A stretch of 64,000 nt of DNA, taken from positions 124,001 to 188,000 of the forward strand of contig JANWYD010000002.1 in the NCBI GenBank assembly GCA_025057155.1, given 5' to 3'. This stretch comes from Chloroflexaceae bacterium. GTDB lineage: Bacteria; Chloroflexota; Chloroflexia; Chloroflexales; Chloroflexaceae. The notes beneath the pieces are model-generated. The model saw nothing but the letters and a program-made list of their open reading frames with translations. It ran no database searches and had not been told where the DNA came from. Both the position numbers and the translations under genes were made by a program. Below are positions 33,196 through 43,771 of this stretch, one piece after another (position 1 is the stretch's first letter; each line of letters begins with the position of its first letter).

Positions 33196-33858
33196 ATGTC
33201 TCGCCAGTTGCCGCTCTTTCCCCTGGGAACGGTGCTGTTTCCAGGCGCAACGCTCAATCTGCATATCTTCGAGGAGCGCTATCGCCTGATGATCGGGCGC
33301 TGCCTCGAGGAACGCAGTCCGTTCGGCGTCGTGTTGATCCGCGAGGGCGATGAAGTGGAAGAGGGTCGCCCCGATGCGCGCCCCGCCGAGCCATACGCGA
33401 TTGGAACCATCGCCCAGATCAGCGCCGATATGCGTCTGGACGACGGGCGCTACTTGCTGACCGCGGTCGGCGCCAGGCGCTTCCGCATCCAGGCCATTGT
33501 CCAGCGCCTTCCGTATCTCATCGCTTCGGTGGTTGAACTGCCCGAAAATGTCACTCCTGCCGCCGCTGTCGCCGCCGATGACCTGCGGGCCACCTACGAC
33601 CGCTACTGGCAGGCCGTCGCCGGCGCCACCGGCATGGAGGTGGAGGTCGAGGACCTGCCGCGCGATCCCCTTCGGCTTGGCTACTACCTGGCCGACCGCC
33701 TCCAGGTCACCATGGAGCTGAAACAACACTGGCTGGAGTGCGATCCGCTCACGCGCCTGCGCGAGATTGCCGCCAATCTGCGCGCCGAACTGGCCCTGCT
33801 GCCCTACGGTCGCCGCGATGCCAGAGAGGGGCCATCGGGTCTGGGCAGCCTGAATTGA
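33196..33858 (+). CDS. Lon N-terminal-like (LON substrate-binding) domain protein
   Basis: The product has 220 residues. AGGGAGA precedes the ATG. It starts LPLFPLGTVLFPGATLNLHI and continues EERYRLMI, the signature of the LON substrate-binding domain, with a helical C-terminal part but no AAA+ or protease domain. Stand-alone versions are common; their role is not firmly known. Followed 16 bp later by DUF503. Confidence 0.9.
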   Translation: MSRQLPLFPLGTVLFPGATLNLHIFEERYRLMIGRCLEERSPFGVVLIREGDEVEEGRPDARPAEPYAIGTIAQISADMRLDDGRYLLTAVGARRFRIQAIVQRLPYLIASVVELPENVTPAAAVAADDLRATYDRYWQAVAGATGMEVEVEDLPRDPLRLGYYLADRLQVTMELKQHWLECDPLTRLREIAANLRAELALLPYGRRDAREGPSGLGSLN

Positions 33859-33874
33859 TGCGCCACGTGCGGTT

Positions 33875-34159
33875 ATGGTTATCGGTCTGTGCACCATTTC
33901 CCTGTCCATCCCTATGGCGTCTTCTTTAAAGGAGAAACGCCAGGTGGTCAAGTCGTTGATTACCCGCATTCGCAACGAGTTCAACGTGTCGGTTATCGAG
34001 GCCGATGATCATGATCTCTGGCAGAGCGCCGTCCTTGCTATCGCCTGCGTCGCCACGTCGGCGAGTTATGCCCACGGGCAACTCGAAGCGGTGGTGAAGT
34101 TTATTGACCGGCAACGCCCCGATTGCCCGATCGGCGCCTACGACATTGAAATGTTGTAG
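33875..34159 (+). CDS. DUF503 family protein (YlxP-like)
   Basis: The product has 94 residues. MVIGLCTISLSIPMASSLKE, KRQVVKSLITRIRNEFNVS and DLWQSAVLAIACV are the conserved DUF503/YlxP blocks. In Firmicutes the gene sits beside rbfA and infB; here it follows a Lon-N protein. Small ferredoxin-like fold; function unknown. Confidence 0.9.
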   Translation: MVIGLCTISLSIPMASSLKEKRQVVKSLITRIRNEFNVSVIEADDHDLWQSAVLAIACVATSASYAHGQLEAVVKFIDRQRPDCPIGAYDIEML

Positions 34160-34252
34160 CGCCGCGCCAGCGCAGGGGAATGGGGAATTCCCAGGGTTTC
34201 CCATTCCCCTGTCTGGCCCGGCCTTTAACCCTCCGGGTCGCGTGCCGGCTCA

Positions 34253-34271
34253 CGCAACCTTCCAGGTTGCG
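34253..34271. repeat. GCAACC/GGTTGC hairpin, copy 4
   Basis: CGCAACC and GGTTGCG flank TTCCA, 36 bp before the next start codon. The same gap (34160-34306) contains a GGGGAATTCCC-type palindrome near 34176-34208. Confidence 0.65.
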
Positions 34272-34306
34272 AACCGGATCCGGAGTGTCTACCAGCACAT
34301 CCAGAC

Positions 34307-35344
34307 ATGGACGAACTGCTCCCGTTCCCCTTCCTGGCGCTGGTCGGCCAGGCTGAACTGAAAACCGCCCTGCTCCTGGGGCTCATCAATCCGGGCATCG
34401 GCGGCGTGCTGCTCAGCGGGCCGTATGGCGTCGGCAAGACCTCCGCCGTGCGCGGATTGCTCGACATCCTGCCCACGGTCGAAGTCGAGGGTGAGGAAGA
34501 GGGCGCGGAACGGCGGCGCGAGCGCATCCGCCTGATTGAACTGCCGCTCAACGCGCGTCTGGAAGACGTCGTGGGGGGCATCAACGAGCGGGTGGCGCTG
34601 GAACAGGGCGCGGTGCTGCTGGAGCCGGGCATCCTCGCCCGCGCTCACGGCAATGTGCTCTACGTTGACGAAGTGAACCTCCTCGACCCGGCTGTGGTAG
34701 ACGCCATCCTCGACGCGGCGGCCCAGGGCCGCACCTTCGTGCGCCGCGGTCCCATGACGCGCCTTTACCCCTCGCGCTTTGTCCTTGTCGGCTCGATGAA
34801 CCCCGAAGAAGGGGCGCTGCGACCGCAGATCCTCGACCGCTTCGGCCTGCGGGTCTGGGTGGCGCCGCTCGATGACCCCCGCCAGCGCCTGGAGGTCTAT
34901 CGCCGCGCCCGCGCCTTTCGCGCCGACCCGGCCGCTTTTCGCGCTGCCTATGCTGCCCAGACTGCCGCCCTGGCCGAAGAGGTGGAAACTGCGCGGGCCA
35001 TCCTCCCCCACGTGAGTGTGCCGCCGGCCCTGGAAGAAGCCGCCCTGGCCCTGGTGCAGGAGTTGCGGATCCCCTCCCATCGCGCCGAGATCGCCCTCCT
35101 CGAAGGCGCCCGCGCTCGCGCCGCCGCCGACTTTCGCAATCAGGTCAGCGCCGAGGACCTGCGGCGCGTGGCCCCTCTGGCCCTGCGCATGCGCCACAGC
35201 CCCCGGCTTGATGAGCACGCCCGCCGCTCCGCCGAGGAACGCGCCACCATCGAGGCCGCCCTGGAACGCCTGCTGCCCCGGCCAGCGCTGGCGGCCAGGG
35301 GCCGCCACAGCGCCGTCAGGCAGCTTGAGGACGATACGGGGTGA
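34307..35344 (+). CDS. Magnesium-chelatase subunit I-like AAA+ ATPase
   Basis: The product has 345 residues, the length of BchI/ChlI. Walker A is SGPYGVGKT (about 37-45), Walker B GNVLYVDEVNLLD (about 118-130), sensor-1 region LVGSMNPEEGALRPQILDRF, then a C-terminal helical lid with RIPSHRAEIAL. BchI hexamers drive Mg insertion into protoporphyrin IX for bacteriochlorophyll. Its presence fits a phototrophic Chloroflexota, but BchD and BchH are not in the window, so a non-photosynthetic MoxR/chelatase-like role remains possible. Confidence 0.8.
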   Translation: MDELLPFPFLALVGQAELKTALLLGLINPGIGGVLLSGPYGVGKTSAVRGLLDILPTVEVEGEEEGAERRRERIRLIELPLNARLEDVVGGINERVALEQGAVLLEPGILARAHGNVLYVDEVNLLDPAVVDAILDAAAQGRTFVRRGPMTRLYPSRFVLVGSMNPEEGALRPQILDRFGLRVWVAPLDDPRQRLEVYRRARAFRADPAAFRAAYAAQTAALAEEVETARAILPHVSVPPALEEAALALVQELRIPSHRAEIALLEGARARAAADFRNQVSAEDLRRVAPLALRMRHSPRLDEHARRSAEERATIEAALERLLPRPALAARGRHSAVRQLEDDTG

Positions 35345-35520
35345 CATCTGCCCGGCAGACAGAGGATGGGGAAACCGAATTTCTCCATCGGCCATCATCA
35401 CGTCCGTTGCCAACTGGCGTTGGAGGCGGCCCCCGATCCCGGCGACGGCCCGCCCCCCGCGGACGCGACGGCCCGCCGGGCCGTCGCTACGGCACCCTCC
35501 TGGCCGATGAAACGAAATCC

Positions 35521-36771
35521 ATGTTAATCCCTACCGATGGCATGTGTATCATCGCCGACACCGTCCTGGCCCCCGGCGTCTATCATCTGCCCCGCGGCCT
35601 GACCATCGCCGCCCCGGGGGTGACCCTCGACGGCAATGGCGCCTTGCTGGTCGGCGCGGGCGGCGGGCGAGGCCTCACTATCGCCGGGCGCGATGGGGTG
35701 CGGATTAAGAACCTGCGCCTCCTTGCCTACTACCACGGCATCTATGCCGAACACTGCGCCGGACTGACCGTCGTCAACTGCTCGTCTCGCGCCAGCGTCG
35801 AAGAACCGCCTAACACCCTCTTCCTCGACATCTGGCGTCCCGCCGCGCGGGCCTACGGCGCCGGGGTGATGCTTACCGGAGTGCGCGAGGCCCTGATCAG
35901 CGCATGCGACCTGCAACACCAGCAGAACGGCCTGCTCTGCTATGATTGCCTGCGGCTGACCGTGCGCGACAACATCGCCAACCACTGTAGCGGCTTCGGC
36001 TTCCACTTCTTCGCCACCAGCGATAGCCTGATCGAAGGCAACTATGCCGACTTCTGCTGCCGCTACCATCCGCGCGGTTCTGGCCAGGGGCACCTGGGCG
36101 CCGACGCCGCAGGCTTTCTGATCGTCCACGGCTCCTGCCGCAACCGCTTCCGGCGCAACAAGGCCCGCATGGGCGGCGATGGCTTCTTCCTGGCCGGCCT
36201 GCGCCCCGACTGGATACCGGCGCCCTGCAATGACAACCTCTTTGAAGAGAATGACGGCTCGTACAGTCCAAACATCGCCTTCGAGGCCACCTTCAGCCGG
36301 GGCAACATCTTCCGGCGCAACCGCGCCGATGGCTGCAACTACGGCTTCTGGCTGGGCTTTTCCCGCGACAACCTGCTGGAGGAGAACCAGATTCACCACA
36401 ATCGCCGGGCAGGGGTGGCGGTGGAAAATGGCCTCGGCTTCATCGTGCGCGACAACGACCTGGCCTGGAACACCCACGGCATCCTGCTCTGGTCGCGGTT
36501 CGTCGCCGACTTTGCCCGCGCTCACCCCGAGAACGACACCAGCCGCGACTGGCTGATCGAAGCCAACCGCTTCAGCGGCAATCGCGTCGCCGTGCGCATC
36601 GCCGCCGACCAGGACCACGGCGTGCGCCCGCTGCCGCCGCTCACCCCGCGCTGCCCCAGGCCCCGCAACCATACCCTGCGCGCCAACACCTTCCGCGATA
36701 ACCTGCTCGATCTAGAACTGATCGATGCCGAGGATCCGCGCCTGGAGGATAACGATTTTCAGGATGCGTAG
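35521..36771 (+). CDS. Right-handed parallel beta-helix repeat protein
   Basis: The product has 416 residues with the ATG at 35521. Repeated 22-25-residue coils contain NxxxxN patterns (LRLTVRDNIANHCSGFGFHF, LLEENQIHHNRRAGVAVENG, FRRNRADGCNYGFWLG), as in the NosD/pectate-lyase-like beta-helix superfamily. No signal peptide is evident. Such folds bind or cleave polysaccharides, but no lyase active site can be assigned. The upstream frame (from 35341) crosses repeats and is excluded. It stands just before the polysaccharide locus. Confidence 0.75.
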   Translation: MLIPTDGMCIIADTVLAPGVYHLPRGLTIAAPGVTLDGNGALLVGAGGGRGLTIAGRDGVRIKNLRLLAYYHGIYAEHCAGLTVVNCSSRASVEEPPNTLFLDIWRPAARAYGAGVMLTGVREALISACDLQHQQNGLLCYDCLRLTVRDNIANHCSGFGFHFFATSDSLIEGNYADFCCRYHPRGSGQGHLGADAAGFLIVHGSCRNRFRRNKARMGGDGFFLAGLRPDWIPAPCNDNLFEENDGSYSPNIAFEATFSRGNIFRRNRADGCNYGFWLGFSRDNLLEENQIHHNRRAGVAVENGLGFIVRDNDLAWNTHGILLWSRFVADFARAHPENDTSRDWLIEANRFSGNRVAVRIAADQDHGVRPLPPLTPRCPRPRNHTLRANTFRDNLLDLELIDAEDPRLEDNDFQDA

Positions 36772-36976
36772 GGGCCGCGCGTTTGGCCCACCGGACAGGG
36801 CGTGGGATGCCACGGGTCCTCCCAACCGGTGTTGGGTCGCCGCCCGCGCCCGGGACCGGGGCGGGGACAAACCCGGGTTCCCTTCCTTCTTTGGGACGCC
36901 TGTCGCCCCGATGACGGAGCGTAACGAAAAAAAATACGATATACTATGCGCGCAGCATCGTCGTAGGAGATACATT

Positions 36977-38980
36977 ATGCCCCTGCGGTTTCTCCTCCTT
37001 CCCTTGTTAACTATACCGGCGCTGCTCGCTTCCGCCACGCTCGTCGGTACGCAATCCACGCCTCAGCCTGCAGCGCCGATCTGTTTTCCCGACGTCCCCG
37101 GCATCGAAGATTGTATTCACCCGCTCTTCGCCGCCTTCTGGCAGACCAATGGCGGGTTGCCGGTGTTCGGCTACCCGATCGGCCCGGCCGAGCAGCGCAC
37201 CCTTGAAGACGGGACCGTTATCACCACCCAGTGGCTGGAACGCACCCGGCTTGAGTATCATCCCCAGAACCCACCGGCCTACCGGGTGCAACTGGGTCGC
37301 ATCGGGGTTGAGCGCCTGGCGCAACTGGGCCGCGACTGGCGCGCCGAAGCCCGCGAGGCCGGCCCGCGACCTGGCTGCCTCTGGTTCGCCGAGACTGGCC
37401 ACAATGTCTGCGACCAGGCGCCAGATGCGGGCTTCAAGAGCTACTGGGAGCGCAACGGGCTGCGTATTCGCGGGCTGCGCCCCTACCAGCAGTCCCTGGC
37501 CCTCTTTGGCCTGCCGTTGACCAGGGCCAACCCCGAGCCTGGCCCGAATGGCGAACCGGTGCTTACCCAGTGGTTCGAGCGCGCCCGTTTTGAGTGGCAT
37601 CCCGAACAGCCGCAACCATCGCGGGTGCTGCTCGGTCTGCTCGGCAACGAGACACGAGCGCAAGTGATGACGCCGGCTGCTCCGGCGGGGCCGATCTTCG
37701 GCGTCCAGATCAGCCGGGGCGCTGTCGGCGCCTCCATCGGCGCGCTGGCCGGCATCGGCGGCAGGCTGGTGCGCTTCGACATGCTCCAGTGGGACCAGAT
37801 CGAACCCCGGCGGGGCGAGCGGAACTGGCAGGCCCTCGCCGGCCTGGAAGCCGAACTTGCGACCATCAGCGCCGCGGGTGGCATGCCGATGGTTATTATC
37901 CGTGGCGCCCCGCCCTGGGCGCAGGCGGTGCAGGGCAAAGCCTGCGGCCCCATTCGCGGCGACGCCCTGGAAGCGTTTGCCAGTTTCGTTAGCGAGGCAG
38001 TGCGGCGGTACAGCGGCCCGCCCTACAACGTGCGCTACTGGGAGTTCGGCAATGAACCCGACGCCGCCTATCAACTCCTCTCCGGCGACGCCGGCTTCGG
38101 ATGCTGGGGCGACCAGAACGACCCGCTCTACGGTGGCGCGGCCTACGCCGACATGCTTAAAGCTGTTTACCCTGCCGTCAAGGCCGCCAACCCGGAAGCC
38201 CGGGTGGTCATCGGCGGACTGTTGCTCGACTGCGACCCCGGCGGGCCGCAACCCTGCACAGCGGGGCGCTTCATCGAGGGCGTCCTGGCCAACGGCGGCG
38301 GGACCGCCTTCGACATCCTGGCCTATCATAGTTATGCCTACTGGGGGCCAGTGACTCAAGACTGGGATCTGATCTTTCCAAAATGGAGCCATCGCGGCGG
38401 TATTCTCCTGGGCAAGGCCGCGTTCCTGCGGGAGACCATGCAGCGGTATGGGATAGATAAGCCCCTACTTATGAACGAGGGCGCCTTTCTCTGTTACCGC
38501 AACGATCCCAACTGCGCGCTGCAGGGTTTCGAGGAGGCCAAGGCCAACTACGCTGCGCGGCTCTTTGTCCGCGCTCATCAGCTCGGGCTGTACGGGGTGC
38601 TCTGGTACACGCTGGAAGGACCGGGCTGGCAGGAGAGCGGCCTGCTCGACGCCAACCAGCAACCACGGCCAGCCTATACCACCCTTTCGTTTCTCCAGCG
38701 GACCCTCGGCGGCGCCGCCTATGCCGGAGTCACACGCGATGGCGCCCTCGAAATCCATCGCTTCCGCAAAGGGAATCTGCTCTATGACATCGCCTGGACC
38801 AACGATGGCTCGACCCGTGAGCTGCCGATGCCCGAAGGCGCCCGCGCGCGCTATACGCCGGCGGGGGTGGCCCGTTCGCCCGGTGAGAAACTGGTCATCG
38901 GCTTCGAGCCGGTAATGGTTGAAATACGCATACCCCAGGGGCGCCCAGGAAACCGAGTTTCCCCGCGTCTTGCCTGGTGA
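36977..38980 (+). CDS. Secreted clan-A glycoside hydrolase-like protein with two N-terminal Chloroflexota modules
   Basis: The product has 667 residues. GGAGA lies 7-8 bases before the ATG; the signal peptide ends near residue 25. Two related modules of about 80-90 residues (about 35-112 and 133-222) share YW/FWxxNGG/L, GxPI and QWxERxRxExHP. The TIM-barrel domain (240-610) has the acid/base E360 in YWEFGNEPD and the nucleophile candidate E501 in KPLLMNEGAF. It resembles GH5/GH39-like enzymes. It is paralogous to the genes at 40424 and 61502 (RRYSxPPYNVRYWExGNEPD is shared). The last 12 residues are encoded by the GGAAACC/GTTTCCCC palindrome. Confidence 0.8.
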   Translation: MPLRFLLLPLLTIPALLASATLVGTQSTPQPAAPICFPDVPGIEDCIHPLFAAFWQTNGGLPVFGYPIGPAEQRTLEDGTVITTQWLERTRLEYHPQNPPAYRVQLGRIGVERLAQLGRDWRAEAREAGPRPGCLWFAETGHNVCDQAPDAGFKSYWERNGLRIRGLRPYQQSLALFGLPLTRANPEPGPNGEPVLTQWFERARFEWHPEQPQPSRVLLGLLGNETRAQVMTPAAPAGPIFGVQISRGAVGASIGALAGIGGRLVRFDMLQWDQIEPRRGERNWQALAGLEAELATISAAGGMPMVIIRGAPPWAQAVQGKACGPIRGDALEAFASFVSEAVRRYSGPPYNVRYWEFGNEPDAAYQLLSGDAGFGCWGDQNDPLYGGAAYADMLKAVYPAVKAANPEARVVIGGLLLDCDPGGPQPCTAGRFIEGVLANGGGTAFDILAYHSYAYWGPVTQDWDLIFPKWSHRGGILLGKAAFLRETMQRYGIDKPLLMNEGAFLCYRNDPNCALQGFEEAKANYAARLFVRAHQLGLYGVLWYTLEGPGWQESGLLDANQQPRPAYTTLSFLQRTLGGAAYAGVTRDGALEIHRFRKGNLLYDIAWTNDGSTRELPMPEGARARYTPAGVARSPGEKLVIGFEPVMVEIRIPQGRPGNRVSPRLAW

Positions 38981-40302
<1,322 letters not shown>

Positions 40303-40348
40303 GTGAACGGTGAACCCGGGTTTCTCCAACCGGCAGTGGATTGCCGAC

Positions 40349-40393
40349 CCTCACCCTCCCCCGCCGAGCGTAGCGAGGCGGGGGAGGGTGAGG
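40349..40393. repeat. CCTCACCCTCCCCCGCC hairpin
   Basis: Perfect 17-bp arms with the 11-base loop GAGCGTAGCGA, 30 bp before the next gene. Same family as 20456-20506. Confidence 0.7.
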
Positions 40394-40423
40394 ACTACGG
40401 CCCCATCCTTGTGAGCCAGACCT

Positions 40424-41800
40424 ATGCCCGATCATCCCCGTTTCTTGCTCATCGCAGCCATCCTGGTCCTCTGGTTGTTTGCCACCATCCCCTTACGCGC
40501 GCAAGACCCGGCGCGGATCTACCTGCCGCTGCTCCGACAGTCCCACGATGTGGTCCCGCATGTCTTTGGCATTGAAATGTCTCAGCTTACCACTGAACGC
40601 GGCCTGCGACTGATGAGCGTATCGGGCACGGCCTGGGTACGCCGGAACGGCCTGGAATGGAAGCACATCGAGCCGCGGCCCGGCGGGGGGTACATCTGGG
40701 ATCACTCAACCACCAGGATCATCGAGCAGGATATGGTCACCGCCAGCCAGCTCGGGATCAACCTGATTGTCGTTGTCCGCGCCAGCCCCCGCTGGGCCAC
40801 GGCCCCGTACAGCGTCGATTGCGCGCCGATCAATCCGCAACGCTACCAGGACTTTGCCCGCTTCATGGCCGAAGTCGTGCGGCGCTACAGCCAGCCGCCC
40901 TACAACGTGCGCTACTGGGAGATCGGCAACGAACCCGACGCCCCGGTGTTTCAGGATGACTCGGTCTTTGGCTGCTGGGGAATACCGGACGATCCTTACT
41001 ACGGCGGGCGGGCCTACGGCGAGATGCTTAAGATCGTGTATCCTGCCATCAAGGCCGCCAACCCCGATGCAATCGTGCTGAACGGCGGGTTGCTCCTCGA
41101 CCGGCCCTATCGCCCCGAGGACCCGGCCAGCGCGATGGGCCGCTTCTTCGAGGGCATGCTTGTGGCCGGGGCGGGGCGGGCATTTGACACGCTTTCGTTT
41201 CACGCCTATACTTTCTGGCGCATTCCAGGGCAGCCCGAACTGGGATCACGGGTAGACTGGCGCCTGGCCTATCTCCGAGGATTGCTGGCGCGCTACGGGG
41301 CTCCGGCGAAGCCCCTGATCCGCACCGAGGGCGCATTGCTCTGCCCGGGCGAGATCACCCCGGAGTGCCGCTGGGCGCAGGCCGACTACCTGTCACGGGT
41401 TTTCACCCGTTCGCTACGCGACGGGCTGACGGCCGAGATCTGGTACATTTACGACAGCGACTCATACCACAATACCGCGCTGATCGAGCCGGGCGACGTG
41501 CTCGTGCCCCGGCCTGGCTACTTCGCCTACCGGCACGCCAGCCGCACCCTGACCGGAGCGCGCTACCTTGGGCCTCTGGCGGGGGTGCCGGATAGCGTTG
41601 AAGGCTATGTTCTGCGGCGTGATGCCACCCACATCGTGGTGCTGTGGAGCGACCAGCCGCAAGTGGTGAATATTCCTCTACCGGCAAACGGCTCCGTTCG
41701 CTGCACCAACCGCGATGGCGGTCCAATCAGTTGCCCTGTGGAAGATGCAAAGGTCCGGGTCGAGGCGCAGACGGGGGCAACCTATGTAGTAGTGGATTGA
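40424..41800 (+). CDS. Secreted clan-A glycoside hydrolase-like protein (paralogue 2)
   Basis: The product has 458 residues. A signal peptide (about 1-26) ends near LRAQ. TIM barrel with acid/base candidate E170 (YWEIGNEPD) and nucleophile candidate E302 (KPLIRTEGAL); it shares DPYYGGRAYGEMLK, VYPAIKAANP and GGLLLDRPY with the 61502 paralogue and lacks the N-terminal modules of the 36977 protein. A small C-terminal beta domain follows. It probably acts outside the cell on glycan, perhaps the polymer made by this locus (inference). Confidence 0.8.
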   Translation: MPDHPRFLLIAAILVLWLFATIPLRAQDPARIYLPLLRQSHDVVPHVFGIEMSQLTTERGLRLMSVSGTAWVRRNGLEWKHIEPRPGGGYIWDHSTTRIIEQDMVTASQLGINLIVVVRASPRWATAPYSVDCAPINPQRYQDFARFMAEVVRRYSQPPYNVRYWEIGNEPDAPVFQDDSVFGCWGIPDDPYYGGRAYGEMLKIVYPAIKAANPDAIVLNGGLLLDRPYRPEDPASAMGRFFEGMLVAGAGRAFDTLSFHAYTFWRIPGQPELGSRVDWRLAYLRGLLARYGAPAKPLIRTEGALLCPGEITPECRWAQADYLSRVFTRSLRDGLTAEIWYIYDSDSYHNTALIEPGDVLVPRPGYFAYRHASRTLTGARYLGPLAGVPDSVEGYVLRRDATHIVVLWSDQPQVVNIPLPANGSVRCTNRDGGPISCPVEDAKVRVEAQTGATYVVVD

Positions 41801-42278
41801 TCCCCAACCAGGCGAAGCGGCGTTCACCGGTCCAGCACGTGGCGTCATCGCAGGTTGCAGCCAGGCAATGTTGGCGTCTTTTTTCCTTCCCGCCAGCATA
41901 ACGCGATCAGATTAATCTCTGCAACCGCCAGCTCGGTGTCCTGGTGGGGCGCTGTCGTCAGTGCAGTCGCCAACCATGCCAAGGGTTCGAGATCGCATTG
42001 ACGCACTGTGCAGCGATCGTCTCTAACACGGACGACCGCATGTGGTCGAGCAGATCCCGCTGTGGACGGCGACGGGCGGACCTACGGGCTTCGTGTCTCC
42101 GCCCTGCCTGCTCGTTCTCACCCAGCCGCTCCGTTATCCCCACTGCGAAGGCGCTGGCGATAAAGTATACGAAGCAGTCGCGTTCGCCTCGCTCGCCAGC
42201 GTCACCCTTCAGTTACGCCGTCGGCCTGAAAGAACCGGCGCCACCGGCCTTTTGCCGCGCCAGTAGCCGGCGAGGCAT
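41801..42278. other. Unexplained gap, possible gene remnant
   Basis: About 480 bp with no convincing gene. A minus-strand frame (42143-41958) reads HMRSSVLETIAAQCVNAISN and could be a decayed protein, but nothing recognisable survives. It marks the transition from GC-rich to AT-richer sequence. Confidence 0.45.
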
Positions 42279-42307
42279 TTGACAAATTAAGGTTTCGCTC
42301 CTACACT
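42279..42307 (+). promoter_or_regulatory. Promoter of the polysaccharide cluster
   Basis: TTGACA (42279-42284), 17-bp spacer, TACACT (42302-42307), near consensus. It gives a leader of about 100 nt before the flippase gene. Confidence 0.65.
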
Positions 42308-42415
42308 TCGTTGCGCGTTCCGGATTGCTAATACTGTGCCGATCAAGTCAGATAAAAGCTTTCCGCTCCCAAAGCCGTCTAATAACATAATAACAATAGA
42401 CACCCGGTCGTCATT

Positions 42416-43771
42416 ATGCATAATGTTTGGAATGTTTTGCCCGCCTTTATTGTGTCCAGATTGAAAGGACACCCCCTTCTCCAGCGGATCCTCAAAAACA
42501 TCGGCTGGCTTCTGATTGAAAAGATCCTACGAATAAGCGCCAGTGTTGCTGTGCTGTCATATCTTGCACGGTATCTTGGTCCCGGGCAGTTTGGCTTGTT
42601 AAACTATGCGACTGCATTCGTTGCTTTGTTTAGCGCCTTTGCTTCGTTAGGTCTCGATACGATTGTTGTTCGTGAGCTATCTCGAAAGCCTGAGGCGAGA
42701 GATGTATTGCTAGGCACGACATGCGTGTTGAAACTGCTAGGCGGTCTCGTTGCAGGAGTGTTATGCCTGACTGCGCTCGCATTCATTCGCCCCGAGCAAC
42801 AAGTGATGTACTGGCTGGTGGGCATTATGGCGCTGGGTTTTTTATTTCAGGCATTTGATGTTATTGATTTATGGTTCCAGTCGCAGATACAAGCTTCTTA
42901 CTCGGTCGTTGCCCGCAGCAGCGCCTTCTTCCTCATGGTTTTCGCAAAGATGGCTATGATATACCTCGGTGCATCGCTGATGGCCTTTGCCTGGGCGATG
43001 TCGCTCGAATTGCTACTGGTGAGTGTGGGCCTGATAGCGGCGTATCTCATCACTGGAAAAAGGTTGACTGACTGGATTGCGAGCATCGAGCAAGCCATCC
43101 ATTTATTACGTGACAGTTGGCCCTTGATCTTGTCTGGCCTGTTCGTCATGATTTATATGCGCATTGATCAAGTTATGCTTGCAGAGTTGTTTGGTGAAAA
43201 AGAGGTTGGCATATACTCTGTGGCGATGCGTTTGTTGGAGGTCTGGTACTTTATCCCGATGATCGTTGCATCTTCCACCTATCCGAGCATTGTTTCAGCG
43301 GTGAGCGAAGCGGAGATCTTTTATCAACGCTTGCAGCGATTGTATAACGTGATGGCTCTGCTTGGATACGCGGCAATTATCACCACCATCCTGATGGGAT
43401 CCTGGTTCATTGTGGCGCTTTTTGGAGAGGAATATCAAGCCGCCGGCCCGATGCTCAATATTTTAATCTGGTCTGGTCTTTTTACCAATCTTGGAGTTGC
43501 CCGCAGTTCATTCTTAATGGCCAAAAACTGGGCGCACCTGCACACGCTTTCGGTCTTCTTTGGATGTATTATCAACATTGTTCTCAATTACATGCTAATC
43601 CCTTCATATGGAGGCATCGGCGCAGCGATTGCGACCTGTGTCTCATACTGGTTTGCAGCGCATGGATTTTGCTATATTTACGGTCCGTTATTTAAGACAG
43701 GAAATATGGTTACTCGTGCGCTCATCTTTCCGTTTGGGCGAATCCGCCTTGAGCACGGAGCCAACGGATGA
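42416..43771 (+). CDS. Oligosaccharide flippase (Wzx-type)
   Basis: The product has 451 residues and about 12-14 hydrophobic segments; LKNIGWLLIEKILRI, YLARYLGPGQFGLLNYA and IDQVMLAELFGEKEVGIYSV are typical of the polysaccharide-synthase/MVF-type flippase family. It moves lipid-linked repeat units across the cytoplasmic membrane. Composition is clearly less GC-rich than the housekeeping genes. Translation is coupled to the next gene by an ATGA overlap. Confidence 0.9.
   Translation: MHNVWNVLPAFIVSRLKGHPLLQRILKNIGWLLIEKILRISASVAVLSYLARYLGPGQFGLLNYATAFVALFSAFASLGLDTIVVRELSRKPEARDVLLGTTCVLKLLGGLVAGVLCLTALAFIRPEQQVMYWLVGIMALGFLFQAFDVIDLWFQSQIQASYSVVARSSAFFLMVFAKMAMIYLGASLMAFAWAMSLELLLVSVGLIAAYLITGKRLTDWIASIEQAIHLLRDSWPLILSGLFVMIYMRIDQVMLAELFGEKEVGIYSVAMRLLEVWYFIPMIVASSTYPSIVSAVSEAEIFYQRLQRLYNVMALLGYAAIITTILMGSWFIVALFGEEYQAAGPMLNILIWSGLFTNLGVARSSFLMAKNWAHLHTLSVFFGCIINIVLNYMLIPSYGGIGAAIATCVSYWFAAHGFCYIYGPLFKTGNMVTRALIFPFGRIRLEHGANG

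Noticed and set aside
35524-36672. Minus-strand frame opposite the beta-helix gene
   Set aside because: The plus strand has regular beta-helix coils; the minus translation is Val/Ala-rich without motifs.
41944-42282. 112-residue frame before the flippase
   Set aside because: No homology, no ribosome-binding site, and its end overlaps the predicted promoter.
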